40,398 nt of DNA from Schlesneria paludicola DSM 18645 (GTDB lineage Bacteria; Planctomycetota; Planctomycetia; Planctomycetales; Planctomycetaceae). The stretch is taken from assembly GCA_945862235.1 (NCBI GenBank), contig CAMAYU010000032.1, positions 1-40,398 on the forward strand. Direction: 5' to 3'. The position numbers and the translations under genes were made by a program. Of the stretch, positions 7,790 to 16,090 are shown in pieces. The first letter of the stretch is position 1; each line of letters begins with the position of its first letter. The notes beneath the pieces were generated by a model, which was not told the DNA's origin, ran no database searches, and worked only from the letters and a program-made list of their open reading frames with translations.

Positions 7790-10558
7790 ATGCCGCTCCC
7801 GACTTCGACTGCCGCTGGCGCGATTCGCATTCGTGGGGCGAGGACTCACAATCTGTGCGGCATCGACGTGGACATCCCGCTCGAATCGCTGACGGTCATC
7901 ACGGGCGTGAGCGGCAGCGGGAAGAGTTCGCTGGCGTTTGACACGTTGTTTGCCGAGGGACGGCGACGTTATCTCGCGACGGTCTCACCGCAGACACGCG
8001 CGTTGTTGCAGCGGCTCGAACGTCCCGAGGTCGATCTGATCGAAGGGCTACCGCCGACGCTCGGCATCGAGCAGCGCACGCGCGGGCCACGACGACGGAC
8101 CACGGTGGCGACGATTGCCGAGGTCTATGACTACCTGCGGCTGCTCTATTCTCGCACGGGACGCTTGCACTGTCCGACGTGTCATCAGCCGGTGTCATCT
8201 CAGTCGCGCGAAACGATCGTGAACCAGGCTCTGAGACTCGAAGATCGACAGAAGGTGTTGATCCTCGCGCCGATCAGGCGTGGACAAAATGGCTCGCACG
8301 CCGAGGTCTTCGCGCGGATCGTGCGTGACGGTTTCGTGCGGGCGCGTGTCGATGGGGAACTGGTCGATGCCGCTTCACCGCCAAGTCTGGTCGCAACGAA
8401 GCCGCACTCGATTGAGGTCGTCGTCGATCGGCTCATCATCAAGGAAGGGATTCGCACGCGGTTGGAAGAGTCGATCGACCTCGCGCTGGAGCTTGGTCAG
8501 GGACAGTGCCTGCTCAGTCACGAATCGGATGGCCAATGGCAGGACCGGCTCTACAGCAGTCGCCTCGCCTGTGCGACGTGCGGCGTCAGCTTCCCGACGC
8601 TGGAGCCGAGTGACTTCAGTTTCAACAGCGTTCGCGGTGCGTGCGCGACGTGTCACGGCTTGGGCGTTGTGGCGACGGCAATCGAGGGCGTGGAAGAGGC
8701 GTGTCCGACGTGTGTGGGACGCCGCCTCGCGCCGCTACCTCAGTCGGTGTTGATCGCCGGACGGTCCATCACAGACATCGTGGCCCTGCGAATGGATGAG
8801 GCACTCCGGTGCATCGACGAGTGGTCGAAACTGCTCATCGGGAAGCTCCCCGCAAACACGGTTTCTGGCGAGGAATTGCAGCAAACATGCTCCCCGTGGC
8901 GGATGCAGCCAGCATCCGAACTAACGCTGGCTGCGTCAGCCACGGCGGTTATTCCTATGCCGGCTCTTATTCAAACAGTCCGGGAGCTGACGCCACCGGG
9001 CTCACCTGATCCGTGGAATGACGTGGCCGACCAACTCGCCGCGCGGCACATCCTGCCCGAGGTCGCATCTCGGCTGCGGTTCCTCGTTGATGTCGGGTTG
9101 GACTACCTGACGTTGGACCGCGCGGGCGAATCGCTTTCGGCGGGTGAGTTCCAGCGGGCGCGATTGGCCGCCAGTTTGGGAAGCCAACTGACGGGAGCGT
9201 GCTACGTCGTGGATGAACCCACGGCCGGACTCCACCCACACGACACCGGTCGTCTGTTGCAGACGCTGTTCGATTTGCGAGATCAAGGAAACACGGTCGT
9301 CATCGTCGAGCATGACCTCGGCGTCATCCAACAGGCGGACCATGTGATCGACATCGGACCAGGAGCCGGTGCGCACGGCGGACAACTCCTCGCGACTGGG
9401 TCGCCCAACATGATCGCACTCGATGAGAATTCGATCACCGGTCGCGCGCTGCGTCGTCGTAGGACGGACGCCTCGGCCGTCCCGATGCGGCCAAGCGACA
9501 CCACTCCATTCGAGCCAACATCGTGGCTGACGCTCTCCGGTGTGACGCAACATAACCTGCAGGACGTCACTCTGCGTCTGCCACTCGGCGGGCTGGTCTG
9601 TGTCTCGGGTGTGAGCGGTTCGGGAAAGACCTCACTCATTATGCAGACGCTGGTCCCGGCGATCCGTCGCGCGCTGGGCGAGGCCGCGCCCGTATGCGGT
9701 TCGTTTCGCGAGTTGCTCGGTGTCGAAGCGATCACGCGCGTGGTGCGAGTCGATCAGATGCCGCTCGGGCGTTCGGGACGATCCACTCCTGCGACGTATT
9801 CCGGTTTGTGGGATGAGCTACGACAGGTCTTCGCGAAAACGAAGGAGTCACGTTTGCGGGGTTTCACCGCGAGACGCTTCAGTCCACAGAGTCTCGACGG
9901 ACGCTGCTCGCACTGCTTAGGACGCGGCACGCTGACACTCGACAAAAAGAGTCTGCTTGACTGGACTCAACGGTGTCCCGAGTGCAACGGCGCACGCTTC
10001 AACCGGCAGACGCTGGCGGTGAGATATCGCGGGCAAACCGTGGCCGATGTCCTCGACATGAGCTTTGAATCCGCCGCCGACTTCTTCGCGAATCTGCCAC
10101 GACTCGCGCGTTCGCTCACCCTGTTTCGTGATTTGGGGCTGGGCTACCTGAAGCTGGGACAACCGGCGACGACGTTGTCGGGGGGCGAGGCTCAACGAGT
10201 GAAACTCGCCTCAGAACTGGTGACTTCGCACGAGACGACCGCCACACTCTTTGTCCTCGACGAACCGACCTCGGGCCTGCACGCGTCTGACGTGGCACAG
10301 TTGCTTCAAGTCTTGAAGCGGCTCGTCCACGCGGGACACTCGGTCCTTGTTGTGGAACACAACCTCGAATTGCTCGCCGCCGTAGACTGGCTGATCGACA
10401 TCGGCCCCGACGCGGGCGAGCGAGGCGGTCGCATCGTGGCGGAGGGACCGCCGAGCGACGTAGCAAATTGTGAATTGAGTCACACGGGGAATGCTCTGCG
10501 TCAGATGTTTTCCATATGCGGGTTTGGATCGCCTACTTCACACGAACCCGAAGCGTAA
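7790..10558 (+). CDS. uvrA: UvrA-family excinuclease ATPase (UvrA-like paralogue)
   Basis: A 922-residue ATPase with two ABC modules. Module 1 has Walker A GVSGSGKSS (39-47), a UvrB-binding-like region after residue 130, zinc-type CxxC pairs (CPTCHQP, CATCG, CATCHGLG, CPTCVG), signature LSAGEFQRARLA (449-460; canonical LSGGE is changed) and Walker B VVDEPTAGLH (Asp475). Module 2 has Walker A GVSGSGKTS (607), zinc pairs CSHCLGRG/CPECNG, signature LSGGEAQRVKLA and LFVLDEPTSGLH. It would recognise DNA damage in nucleotide excision repair, or act as a UvrA2-type paralogue. Residues of about 355-410 do not look like UvrA; they are encoded by two palindromic repeats (8894-8945 and 8984-9003). The last residues and the stop codon come from a family C repeat. 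No good ribosome-binding site is seen. Confidence 0.9.
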   Translation: MPLPTSTAAGAIRIRGARTHNLCGIDVDIPLESLTVITGVSGSGKSSLAFDTLFAEGRRRYLATVSPQTRALLQRLERPEVDLIEGLPPTLGIEQRTRGPRRRTTVATIAEVYDYLRLLYSRTGRLHCPTCHQPVSSQSRETIVNQALRLEDRQKVLILAPIRRGQNGSHAEVFARIVRDGFVRARVDGELVDAASPPSLVATKPHSIEVVVDRLIIKEGIRTRLEESIDLALELGQGQCLLSHESDGQWQDRLYSSRLACATCGVSFPTLEPSDFSFNSVRGACATCHGLGVVATAIEGVEEACPTCVGRRLAPLPQSVLIAGRSITDIVALRMDEALRCIDEWSKLLIGKLPANTVSGEELQQTCSPWRMQPASELTLAASATAVIPMPALIQTVRELTPPGSPDPWNDVADQLAARHILPEVASRLRFLVDVGLDYLTLDRAGESLSAGEFQRARLAASLGSQLTGACYVVDEPTAGLHPHDTGRLLQTLFDLRDQGNTVVIVEHDLGVIQQADHVIDIGPGAGAHGGQLLATGSPNMIALDENSITGRALRRRRTDASAVPMRPSDTTPFEPTSWLTLSGVTQHNLQDVTLRLPLGGLVCVSGVSGSGKTSLIMQTLVPAIRRALGEAAPVCGSFRELLGVEAITRVVRVDQMPLGRSGRSTPATYSGLWDELRQVFAKTKESRLRGFTARRFSPQSLDGRCSHCLGRGTLTLDKKSLLDWTQRCPECNGARFNRQTLAVRYRGQTVADVLDMSFESAADFFANLPRLARSLTLFRDLGLGYLKLGQPATTLSGGEAQRVKLASELVTSHETTATLFVLDEPTSGLHASDVAQLLQVLKRLVHAGHSVLVVEHNLELLAAVDWLIDIGPDAGERGGRIVAEGPPSDVANCELSHTGNALRQMFSICGFGSPTSHEPEA
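8894..8945. repeat. Palindromic repeat (family J) inside uvrA
   Basis: Arms CCGTGGCGGATGCAGCCAGC and GCTGGCTGCGTCAGCCACGG pair with one short mismatch region around a 12-base loop. It is translated in frame as part of a stretch that does not resemble the UvrA family. Confidence 0.8.
8984..9003. repeat. Family A half-element inside uvrA
   Basis: GAGCTGACGCCACCGGGCTC closely matches one arm of family A elements (GACTGACGCCACCCCGCTC at 7655-7673). It lies 38 bases after the family J repeat and is translated in frame. The other arm is not clear. Confidence 0.55.
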
Positions 10559-10600
10559 GCGAGGAGTGCCAAGTTCTTCCTCGCTTACGCTTCGGGTTCG
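10543..10600. repeat. Palindromic repeat, family C copy 2; contains the uvrA stop
   Basis: Perfect 23-bp arms (10543-10565 and 10578-10600; CGAACCCGAAGCG and its complement CGCTTCGGGTTCG at the outer ends). The TAA that ends uvrA lies in the left arm, so the last five residues of the protein are repeat-derived. Confidence 0.88.
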
Positions 10601-10626
10601 CGTCGGCGAGTGCCACCACCAAACGA

Positions 10627-10663
10627 AACAGCCCGATCGAACTGTCGATCGGGCTGTTGTTTT
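10627..10663. terminator. Strong bidirectional hairpin terminator
   Basis: A perfect 13-bp stem (AACAGCCCGATCG and CGATCGGGCTGTT) with a 6-base loop is followed by GTTTT on the plus strand, and by a short A/T stretch on the other side. It lies between the convergent ends of uvrA and the alkyltransferase-like gene and could stop both transcripts. Confidence 0.82.
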
Positions 10664-10689
10664 ACGACGTGCAAGTCGCTGGCCGAACA

Positions 10690-11049
10690 TCACACGGTGG
10701 TGGCTGCCGCTGCGGCTGCCGCGTGATCCCAAGCGAAGAGCTTAGAATCAAGATTGGTGAGGGTGACGAAGCCCTTTTTGTCGCCCGGCTTCAGTTCGAC
10801 GCCGGTGTCCGCCAGTTTCTTGGCGAGCGGTGAACCTTCTATGATCATCCCGTCGTCGGGGATCGTCCGCCACCACTGCAAGTGAGGCCAATCTCGCTGC
10901 ACGTTGGCCAGCACCGTCTGAAGCGTCTTGCCAGCAACACCAGGCTTGAAGCCCGCTCGAGTGGCGACTTCGGTGTACGTGGCGTACTTGTCGACTCGCT
11001 TCAGTTCCCAGACCACCTCAGCCACATTCTCTGCGCGAACGGATGCCAT
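10690..11049 (-). CDS. Alkyltransferase-like (ATL/MGMT-type) DNA-binding protein, tentative
   Basis: A 119-residue protein. YATYTEVATRAGFKPGVAGK (residues 22-41) resembles the helix-turn-helix of O6-alkylguanine-DNA alkyltransferases (TYGxIAxLAG...). QWWRTIPDDG (58-67) sits where these enzymes have PCHRVI..DG, and the following GSPLAKKLADTGVEL matches their C-terminal end. The reactive Cys is absent and a Trp takes its place. This is the hallmark of alkyltransferase-like proteins, which bind alkylated guanine and hand it to nucleotide excision repair. A UvrA-family gene is the convergent neighbour, which fits that role. The C-terminus ends in an Ala run. The family call is a motif-based inference; another small winged-helix DNA-binding protein is possible. 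Confidence 0.5.
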   Translation of the reverse strand: MASVRAENVAEVVWELKRVDKYATYTEVATRAGFKPGVAGKTLQTVLANVQRDWPHLQWWRTIPDDGMIIEGSPLAKKLADTGVELKPGDKKGFVTLTNLDSKLFAWDHAAAAAAATTV

Positions 11050-11342
11050 TGAGTTCTCCTGCGTCTTCGCCTCGCATCCTCACTCGGTCAGCACGATGAA
11101 GCGTCATCGGCCTCAACCTGTGTGGATTGTTCGGCATACTTGGAAAAAATGAGCGGCAAACAACGTGAGTTTTTGCTCCACGCTCCCGCCGCCGTACAGT
11201 TCTTTGGAAGTTGTGTGTAGGCTACTCGACGGGGCTATCAGCGACAACCCACTGAAACCACGACCGGCTTGCCGTTGGTGGTCATCTCCGATGTGAAGCG
11301 AAGCCAGAAACAAGTTACTGAATAGGCGAAAAGGATCGGCGA

Positions 11343-11918
11343 GTGAGGCATAACGAAGACTGTTCCCACGATCATGACCACGACCATGAAGACCATTCCC
11401 CCGCCGAAATCCCCTTCGGGGGCGATGAGATTTATCGCAATCACGGGATTCGATTCTGTCATCCCGGCGACTGGACTGTGACCGAAGAGGCGGGGCCGGA
11501 TGTACTCACCATCTCCATTCAAAGCCACGGTACGTCGTTTTGGACACTGACCCTGTTTGAAGATGCTCCCGATCCGGCCGACATTCTGGAGACGGCGATC
11601 ACGGTCTATCGCGACGAATACACGGACCTCGACGAGTCTGAGCCTCCAGAACTGTTGCCTGTCCCTGTCGCCGGGCGCGAGATCGACTTCGTCTGTCTCG
11701 ACTCCGTGAATTGGGCCACTCTGATCGCCTTCCGAACAAACCGGCGCACGGTGCTGATCGTCTCTCAAGCCACCGATTTTGAGTCGAAGCTGACGCGCCC
11801 CGTGATGGAGTTGATGACCAAGAGCTTCTCGTGCGAAGAGGGCTTGGCGCTCAATGGCGGGGAGCCGGATGAGATCGATGGACTGGACGACCTCGAGTTG
11901 CCCAATCCCCTCAATTGA
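11343..11918 (+). CDS. Hypothetical protein with His/Asp-rich N-terminus
   Basis: A 191-residue soluble protein with no signal peptide. The GTG start at 11343 is preceded by AAGG at about 8 bases, and no in-frame ATG exists before the conserved-looking part. Residues 3-18 alternate His and Asp/Glu (HNEDCSHDHDHDHEDH), a likely metal-binding tail. The rest reads like a small alpha+beta domain: an IRFCHPGDWTV strand, then SFWTLTLF, a helix DPADILETAITVYRDEY, and WATLIAFRTNRRTVLIVSQ. The form resembles the PsbP/DcrB-type fold of stress proteins, but this is only a resemblance. The acidic C-terminus ends in Pro/Leu/Asn. No clear operon partner. Function unknown. Confidence 0.7.
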   Translation: MRHNEDCSHDHDHDHEDHSPAEIPFGGDEIYRNHGIRFCHPGDWTVTEEAGPDVLTISIQSHGTSFWTLTLFEDAPDPADILETAITVYRDEYTDLDESEPPELLPVPVAGREIDFVCLDSVNWATLIAFRTNRRTVLIVSQATDFESKLTRPVMELMTKSFSCEEGLALNGGEPDEIDGLDDLELPNPLN

Positions 11919-12028
11919 GCGTGTTGAAAAGCTTAGGGTAAGCGTTTCGCATGCCCGTGTCGCTCTTAGCAAATCATGCGTAATTCAGACACAGAAGGGT
12001 CGCCTGTGCGACGGCTTCCCTGAGCGGC

Positions 12029-12059
12029 TTGGCGTCTGGAGCGCACGGGCGTGTATACT
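12029..12059 (+). promoter_or_regulatory. Possible sigma-70 promoter upstream of the PSP1-domain gene
   Basis: TTGGCG (12029-12034) and TATACT (12054-12059) are separated by 19 bases, a little long. It lies about 130 bp before the ATG at 12187. No experimental support; several GC-rich alternatives exist. Confidence 0.25.
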
Positions 12060-12186
12060 CCGCCCGCCTTGCGCCCACCCCGCATCAGTCGATCGCGACA
12101 TGAGTCCCGTTCGGTGCGTCTCTCGCGTCGAAGAGCTTGGCATGGATGTTCTCTCTCCCGGTTAACGCCTCAGCACAGAAGGCCAA

Positions 12187-13266
12187 ATGGATACACCTAT
12201 CGTCGATCAGTCTTACGTTGTCCGATATGGAACGACACGCATTTTGGGCGAGTTCTCGGCGCGGGGTCTCGCGCCGCTGCCGCGCGGAGCGTCGGTCATT
12301 GTTCGCGGCGAACGTGGTCACGAATGGGGAACCGTTCTGAGTGCCGCGTCGCAGCAAACCCGAACCTATCTCGGTGCCTCCGACGAACACGGCCGCATCA
12401 TTCGACTGGCCAACGATGACGATGAAGCCAATCGCGACAAAGCGATCACGTTCGAGAAGGAGGCGTTTGCCGGATGCCTCGCTCAAATCCGCGAACGCAA
12501 TCTGCAGATGCAGCTGGTTGACGTGGAACAGGTCATTGGTGGCGAGCGACTCGTCTATTACTACTTCGCCGAGCAGCGGATTGATTTTCGAGACCTCGTG
12601 AAGTCGCTCGCCAAAGTGTTTCAGACGCGGATCGAGATGCGTCAGATCGGTATTCGTGATGAGGCCAAGCTACTCGCCGACTACGGCGACTGCGGACAGC
12701 CGGTCTGCTGTAACACGTTCCTGCGTGAAATGCCGCCCGTCTCGATGAAGATGGCCAAGCTGCAAAAGGCGACGCTGGATCCCTCAAAAATCTCCGGCCG
12801 TTGCGGCCGCCTCAAGTGCTGCCTGAGGTACGAGTACGACACCTACGAAGAGAGTCGTAAGGAACTTCCCCCCGTCGGAGCGACCGTGGTCACGAAGCAG
12901 GGAACCGGCAAGATCGTCGGGCAGGAGTTGCTCGCGCGGAAGTTGATGATCGCCTACGAAGGCCAGCGTCACATCATGACCGACGAGCGGGACATCCTGA
13001 CCGTGGTCAGCACGAAATCCACAAAGCCCAGTCAGCCTCCCGCCGACAAGCGCGACGGTGGCGAGGCCGGAGTCGCTCCGGATCCCCAGCGTCGCGAAGA
13101 CCGTCCGCGAGACAATCGTCCGCGCGAAGACCGCCCCCGTGATGATCGCCCCCGCGGCGATCGGCCTTCTCGCACGGAGCAATCGCGTCCGGATGGTCCT
13201 CGCAATGAGGGATCGCGCCCCAACTCCAATCCGTCTCCACCGGATTCGCCCAGCGATCCTGCGTGA
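12187..13266 (+). CDS. PSP1 C-terminal domain protein (RicT/YaaT-like)
   Basis: A 359-residue cytoplasmic protein. Residues of about 10-220 form a PSP1 domain (VVRYGTTRILGEF; YYYFAEQRIDFRDLVKSLA; RIEMRQIGIRDEAKLL). Two Cys clusters, CGQPVCC (169-175) and CGRLKCC (206-212), are the conserved cysteines of RicT-type proteins, which in Bacillus bind iron-sulfur clusters in a complex that adjusts RNase Y activity. Residues 285-359 are a disordered Arg/Asp/Pro tail with repeated RPR(D/E)(D/N) units. Such a tail is not part of the family core and could bind RNA or acidic partners. The ATG follows AGAAGG closely. Its role here is inferred from the family. Confidence 0.88.
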   Translation: MDTPIVDQSYVVRYGTTRILGEFSARGLAPLPRGASVIVRGERGHEWGTVLSAASQQTRTYLGASDEHGRIIRLANDDDEANRDKAITFEKEAFAGCLAQIRERNLQMQLVDVEQVIGGERLVYYYFAEQRIDFRDLVKSLAKVFQTRIEMRQIGIRDEAKLLADYGDCGQPVCCNTFLREMPPVSMKMAKLQKATLDPSKISGRCGRLKCCLRYEYDTYEESRKELPPVGATVVTKQGTGKIVGQELLARKLMIAYEGQRHIMTDERDILTVVSTKSTKPSQPPADKRDGGEAGVAPDPQRREDRPRDNRPREDRPRDDRPRGDRPSRTEQSRPDGPRNEGSRPNSNPSPPDSPSDPA

Positions 13267-13294
13267 CAAACGGGAACGCCCGACCCTGCCCGCT

Positions 13295-13438
13295 CAGGGG
13301 CGTCGCCTTGAACCTGCAGGGTGTGACCAGCGGCGCTTCGCCGCGCTGGCCCACCCTGATTTCTCGATGTTTCCTGATGGTGGGCGGGCTTTTGAAGCGA
13401 CCTGGTCCCACCCTACTCTGAAAAAGGCGATGGCCCTG
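13295..13438. repeat. Palindromic repeat, family B copy 2, with outer arms
   Basis: The core (13318-13414; AGGGTGTGACCAGCG and a near complement ending GGTCCCACCCT) is flanked by outer arms CAGGGGCGTCGCCTT and AAGGCGATGGCCCTG. The same outer arms flank copy 3 at 37971-38125. It fills most of the gap between the PSP1-domain gene and the FG-GAP gene. Confidence 0.85.
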
Positions 13439-13497
13439 CCACCCGCTCGCCCGCCACTGAAACCTGTCTCCAGAAGTCGAACTCCGAGGGCTGTCGC

Positions 13498-15846
13498 ATG
13501 TCGTTCAAACATTCTCTCCGACTGAGTTGTCTGGCAGCCATCGGGGCGCTGTGGATGAGCGTCTCCTTCGGCGCAGACGACGTGCCGCTTGCGGAGCAAT
13601 ACGGCTTCAAACCGATTGAGGCGTTCAAGCTTTCACAACGCTCGGCCAACCTGCTGACGGGAGACTTGAATCACGATGGGCTGACCGACGTGTTGCTCGT
13701 CGATAACAGCAAGAGTCGGCTCGATCTGTTGATTCAGCGAAAGGCAGCCCCCGCAACGCGCGAGCGGAAAGCGGGAGCGACCGACGTGAACGTCGTGGAA
13801 GATCACTGGCGGTTTGAGCACATCAAGTTGGCGGTCGATCAGGAGGTTGCCGCCGTCGCGCTGGGCGACTTCAACGGCGATGGTCGCACCGACATCGTCT
13901 ACTTCGGCAGCCCCGATCAACTCGTCATCCGCTTTCAGCCCGAGGCGGGACCGTGGACACAAAAGCAGCAGCAGCGCGTTCCCGATGCCGCGCCGTCGCA
14001 GTGGTTCATGGCGGCGGGCGATCTCGACAGCAACGGCTTGGATGACTTGGCCATCTTGGGGAAACACGAAACGATCCTGTTCATGCAGACCGCGAAGGGC
14101 GTGCTGGCTGAACCGAAGAAGCTGATGAACACCTCCGACAAACTGGGGCTGGCTCAGATCGCGGACCTCGACGGCGACGGTCGCAACGATCTGTGTTACC
14201 TCGCCGGTGAAGGGCTGACGCGGTCGCTCGGCACGCGATTGCAGTTGGCCGACGGGCAGCTCGGTCCCGAGTACATCTTCGATCTCGAACGTCCGCGAGC
14301 CGTGTCGCTGCGTGACATCGACGGCAAGCCGGGGCACGAGATTCTGGCGATCGACTCGCGCACGGGACGGATCAAATTGTTGAACGTCGAACGACGAAAG
14401 CCCGCTGAAAACGATCTGCCCGAACGACTCATCCAGTTCGGCTTCGGCAAGCAGGGTTCGGGGCGAGACCGTGATCTCACTGCGGCCGATCTCGATGGCG
14501 ACGGACTCATCGACCTCGCCGTCACCGATCCCGATGCCTCGCGCGTGTTGATCTTCCGCCAGCGGGCGGGCAGCGGCCTCGATCTTGGCTCACCATTTCC
14601 CGGCCTCAGCGGTGTGGACCAGATTCGCGCGGCCGACTTCGACGGTAACGGCAAGGCCGATGTCGTCATTCACAGCGGTCCCGAAAAGACGCTCGGGCTG
14701 AGCCGCCTCGACGACGGCAGGCTCACGTTTCCCGAGTCACTTCCCATCGAAGCGGACTCCATCGGACTCGAACTCACCGACCTCGATGGCGACCGACGCC
14801 CCGAAGTTGTGTTCCTCGCGAAGGCCAAGAAAGACAAAGGTTCCGAGTACTCATTGCAGGCGTTGAAGCGTGCCGCGAACGGCGAGTGGCAACCGCATTC
14901 GTTCGGCGGCAAGACGGCCATTCCGCTCGAACTGAAGGGAACTCCCGAGAAGCTCGTGCAGGGTGACTTCACTGGTGACGAGCGGCCTGAGTTTCTGGTC
15001 TTTCAAGGAACGAAGCCGCCGCAGTTGTTCGGCCTCAGCGACGAAGGCGTTCCGACGGAGATCGTTGTCAGCGGCAACCTCGGATTGGGTGCCGTCTCAC
15101 CAGGAGCGATCTCGTTCACCACGCTCGGTGAGAAAAAGGGTGTCCTCGTCGCACAGGACAACTTCGCGCGGTTCATGGTTCTCGGTGACAACCGACGCTG
15201 GCAAGTGGCCGAACAGTTCAACGCGGGCGAGTCGAATTCGAAGATCGTCGGTGCGACAACCCTCGAACTCGACGGCCAACCCGGAGCGGAGATCGCGCTC
15301 GTTGATGCAGGTGTCAAAAAACTGCGTGTCCTGCGACGTGGCGAGACGGGCTACTCGCAATGGAAAGAAATCGACATCGGCGACTTCCCGTTCAAATCGT
15401 TGAAGGTGGCCGACTTCAACGGTGACAAACGGGACGACTTGTTGCTGTTCGGGGCCGACAAGTTCGCGGTGCTGTACGCGGGCGCGGCGGCTCCCGCGTT
15501 GAAGGAACTGGCGTCGTTCGAGAGCCAGCTTGAAAAGATCTACCCAACCGATGTCCTCGCCGGAGACGTGAACGGCGACGGGAAGACCGATCTCGTCCTG
15601 ACCGACACACGCAGCCATTTCATCGAAGTCCTTCAGTACCGAGCCGACACCGGATTGAAGCACGCGTTGTACTTCCGCGTCTTCGAGCAGAAGTCCTTCC
15701 GCAACGAGGATGAAGCGGGGGGAGACGCCGAACCGCGCGAGGCTCAGATCGCCGATGTCACCGGTGACGGACTGCCCGACTTGCTGTTGCTTATTCACGA
15801 CCGGCTGTTGCTCTACCCGCAAGATGACGGCCGCGAGACAAAGTAA
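13498..15846 (+). CDS. Secreted FG-GAP/VCBS repeat protein
   Basis: A 782-residue protein with a signal peptide (LRLSCLAAIGALWMSVSFGA, cleavage near residue 25). At least twelve calcium-binding-type repeats of the form D(L/F)(N/D)GDGxxD follow along the length, for example DFNGDGRTDIVYFG, DLDGDGRNDLCYLA, DFDGNGKADVVIHS and DVNGDGKTDLVLTD. They should fold into one or two seven-bladed beta-propellers outside the cytoplasm. No catalytic motif or membrane anchor is visible. A GAGG motif lies about 8 bases before the ATG. Proteins of this kind are common in planctomycetes and are thought to mediate binding at the surface or in the periplasm; the ligand is unknown. Palindromic repeats flank the gene on both sides. 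Confidence 0.85.
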   Translation: MSFKHSLRLSCLAAIGALWMSVSFGADDVPLAEQYGFKPIEAFKLSQRSANLLTGDLNHDGLTDVLLVDNSKSRLDLLIQRKAAPATRERKAGATDVNVVEDHWRFEHIKLAVDQEVAAVALGDFNGDGRTDIVYFGSPDQLVIRFQPEAGPWTQKQQQRVPDAAPSQWFMAAGDLDSNGLDDLAILGKHETILFMQTAKGVLAEPKKLMNTSDKLGLAQIADLDGDGRNDLCYLAGEGLTRSLGTRLQLADGQLGPEYIFDLERPRAVSLRDIDGKPGHEILAIDSRTGRIKLLNVERRKPAENDLPERLIQFGFGKQGSGRDRDLTAADLDGDGLIDLAVTDPDASRVLIFRQRAGSGLDLGSPFPGLSGVDQIRAADFDGNGKADVVIHSGPEKTLGLSRLDDGRLTFPESLPIEADSIGLELTDLDGDRRPEVVFLAKAKKDKGSEYSLQALKRAANGEWQPHSFGGKTAIPLELKGTPEKLVQGDFTGDERPEFLVFQGTKPPQLFGLSDEGVPTEIVVSGNLGLGAVSPGAISFTTLGEKKGVLVAQDNFARFMVLGDNRRWQVAEQFNAGESNSKIVGATTLELDGQPGAEIALVDAGVKKLRVLRRGETGYSQWKEIDIGDFPFKSLKVADFNGDKRDDLLLFGADKFAVLYAGAAAPALKELASFESQLEKIYPTDVLAGDVNGDGKTDLVLTDTRSHFIEVLQYRADTGLKHALYFRVFEQKSFRNEDEAGGDAEPREAQIADVTGDGLPDLLLLIHDRLLLYPQDDGRETK

Positions 15847-15860
15847 CGAAACCGACTCGC

Positions 15861-15947
15861 TTAACCGCGCAGGCAACGCCCCGGGCATCGTTCGGCAAAA
15901 CCACTTCTATCGCCACTCGACGTGCGGGGCGTTGCCCACGCGGTTAA
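15861..15947. repeat. Palindromic repeat (family E)
   Basis: Arms TTAACCGCGCAGGCAACGCC and GGCGTTGCCCACGCGGTTAA are near-perfect inverted copies with a 40-odd base loop. It lies between the convergent FG-GAP and DUF1501 genes and may end transcription. The rest of the gap to 16090 shows nothing recognisable. Confidence 0.8.
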
Positions 15948-16090
15948 ACGACGCTGCGTCAATCTCAGCCGTGCGAGGGATATCGCCACCGAAGCATCCG
16001 CGACGCCTTCAATGGCCGTTCGAGCCTTCAATGATCGCGAATCTGCGGCTCTGAGTGTCTGACCTTGCGGACTCGTTCCGCCCCGTCGAT

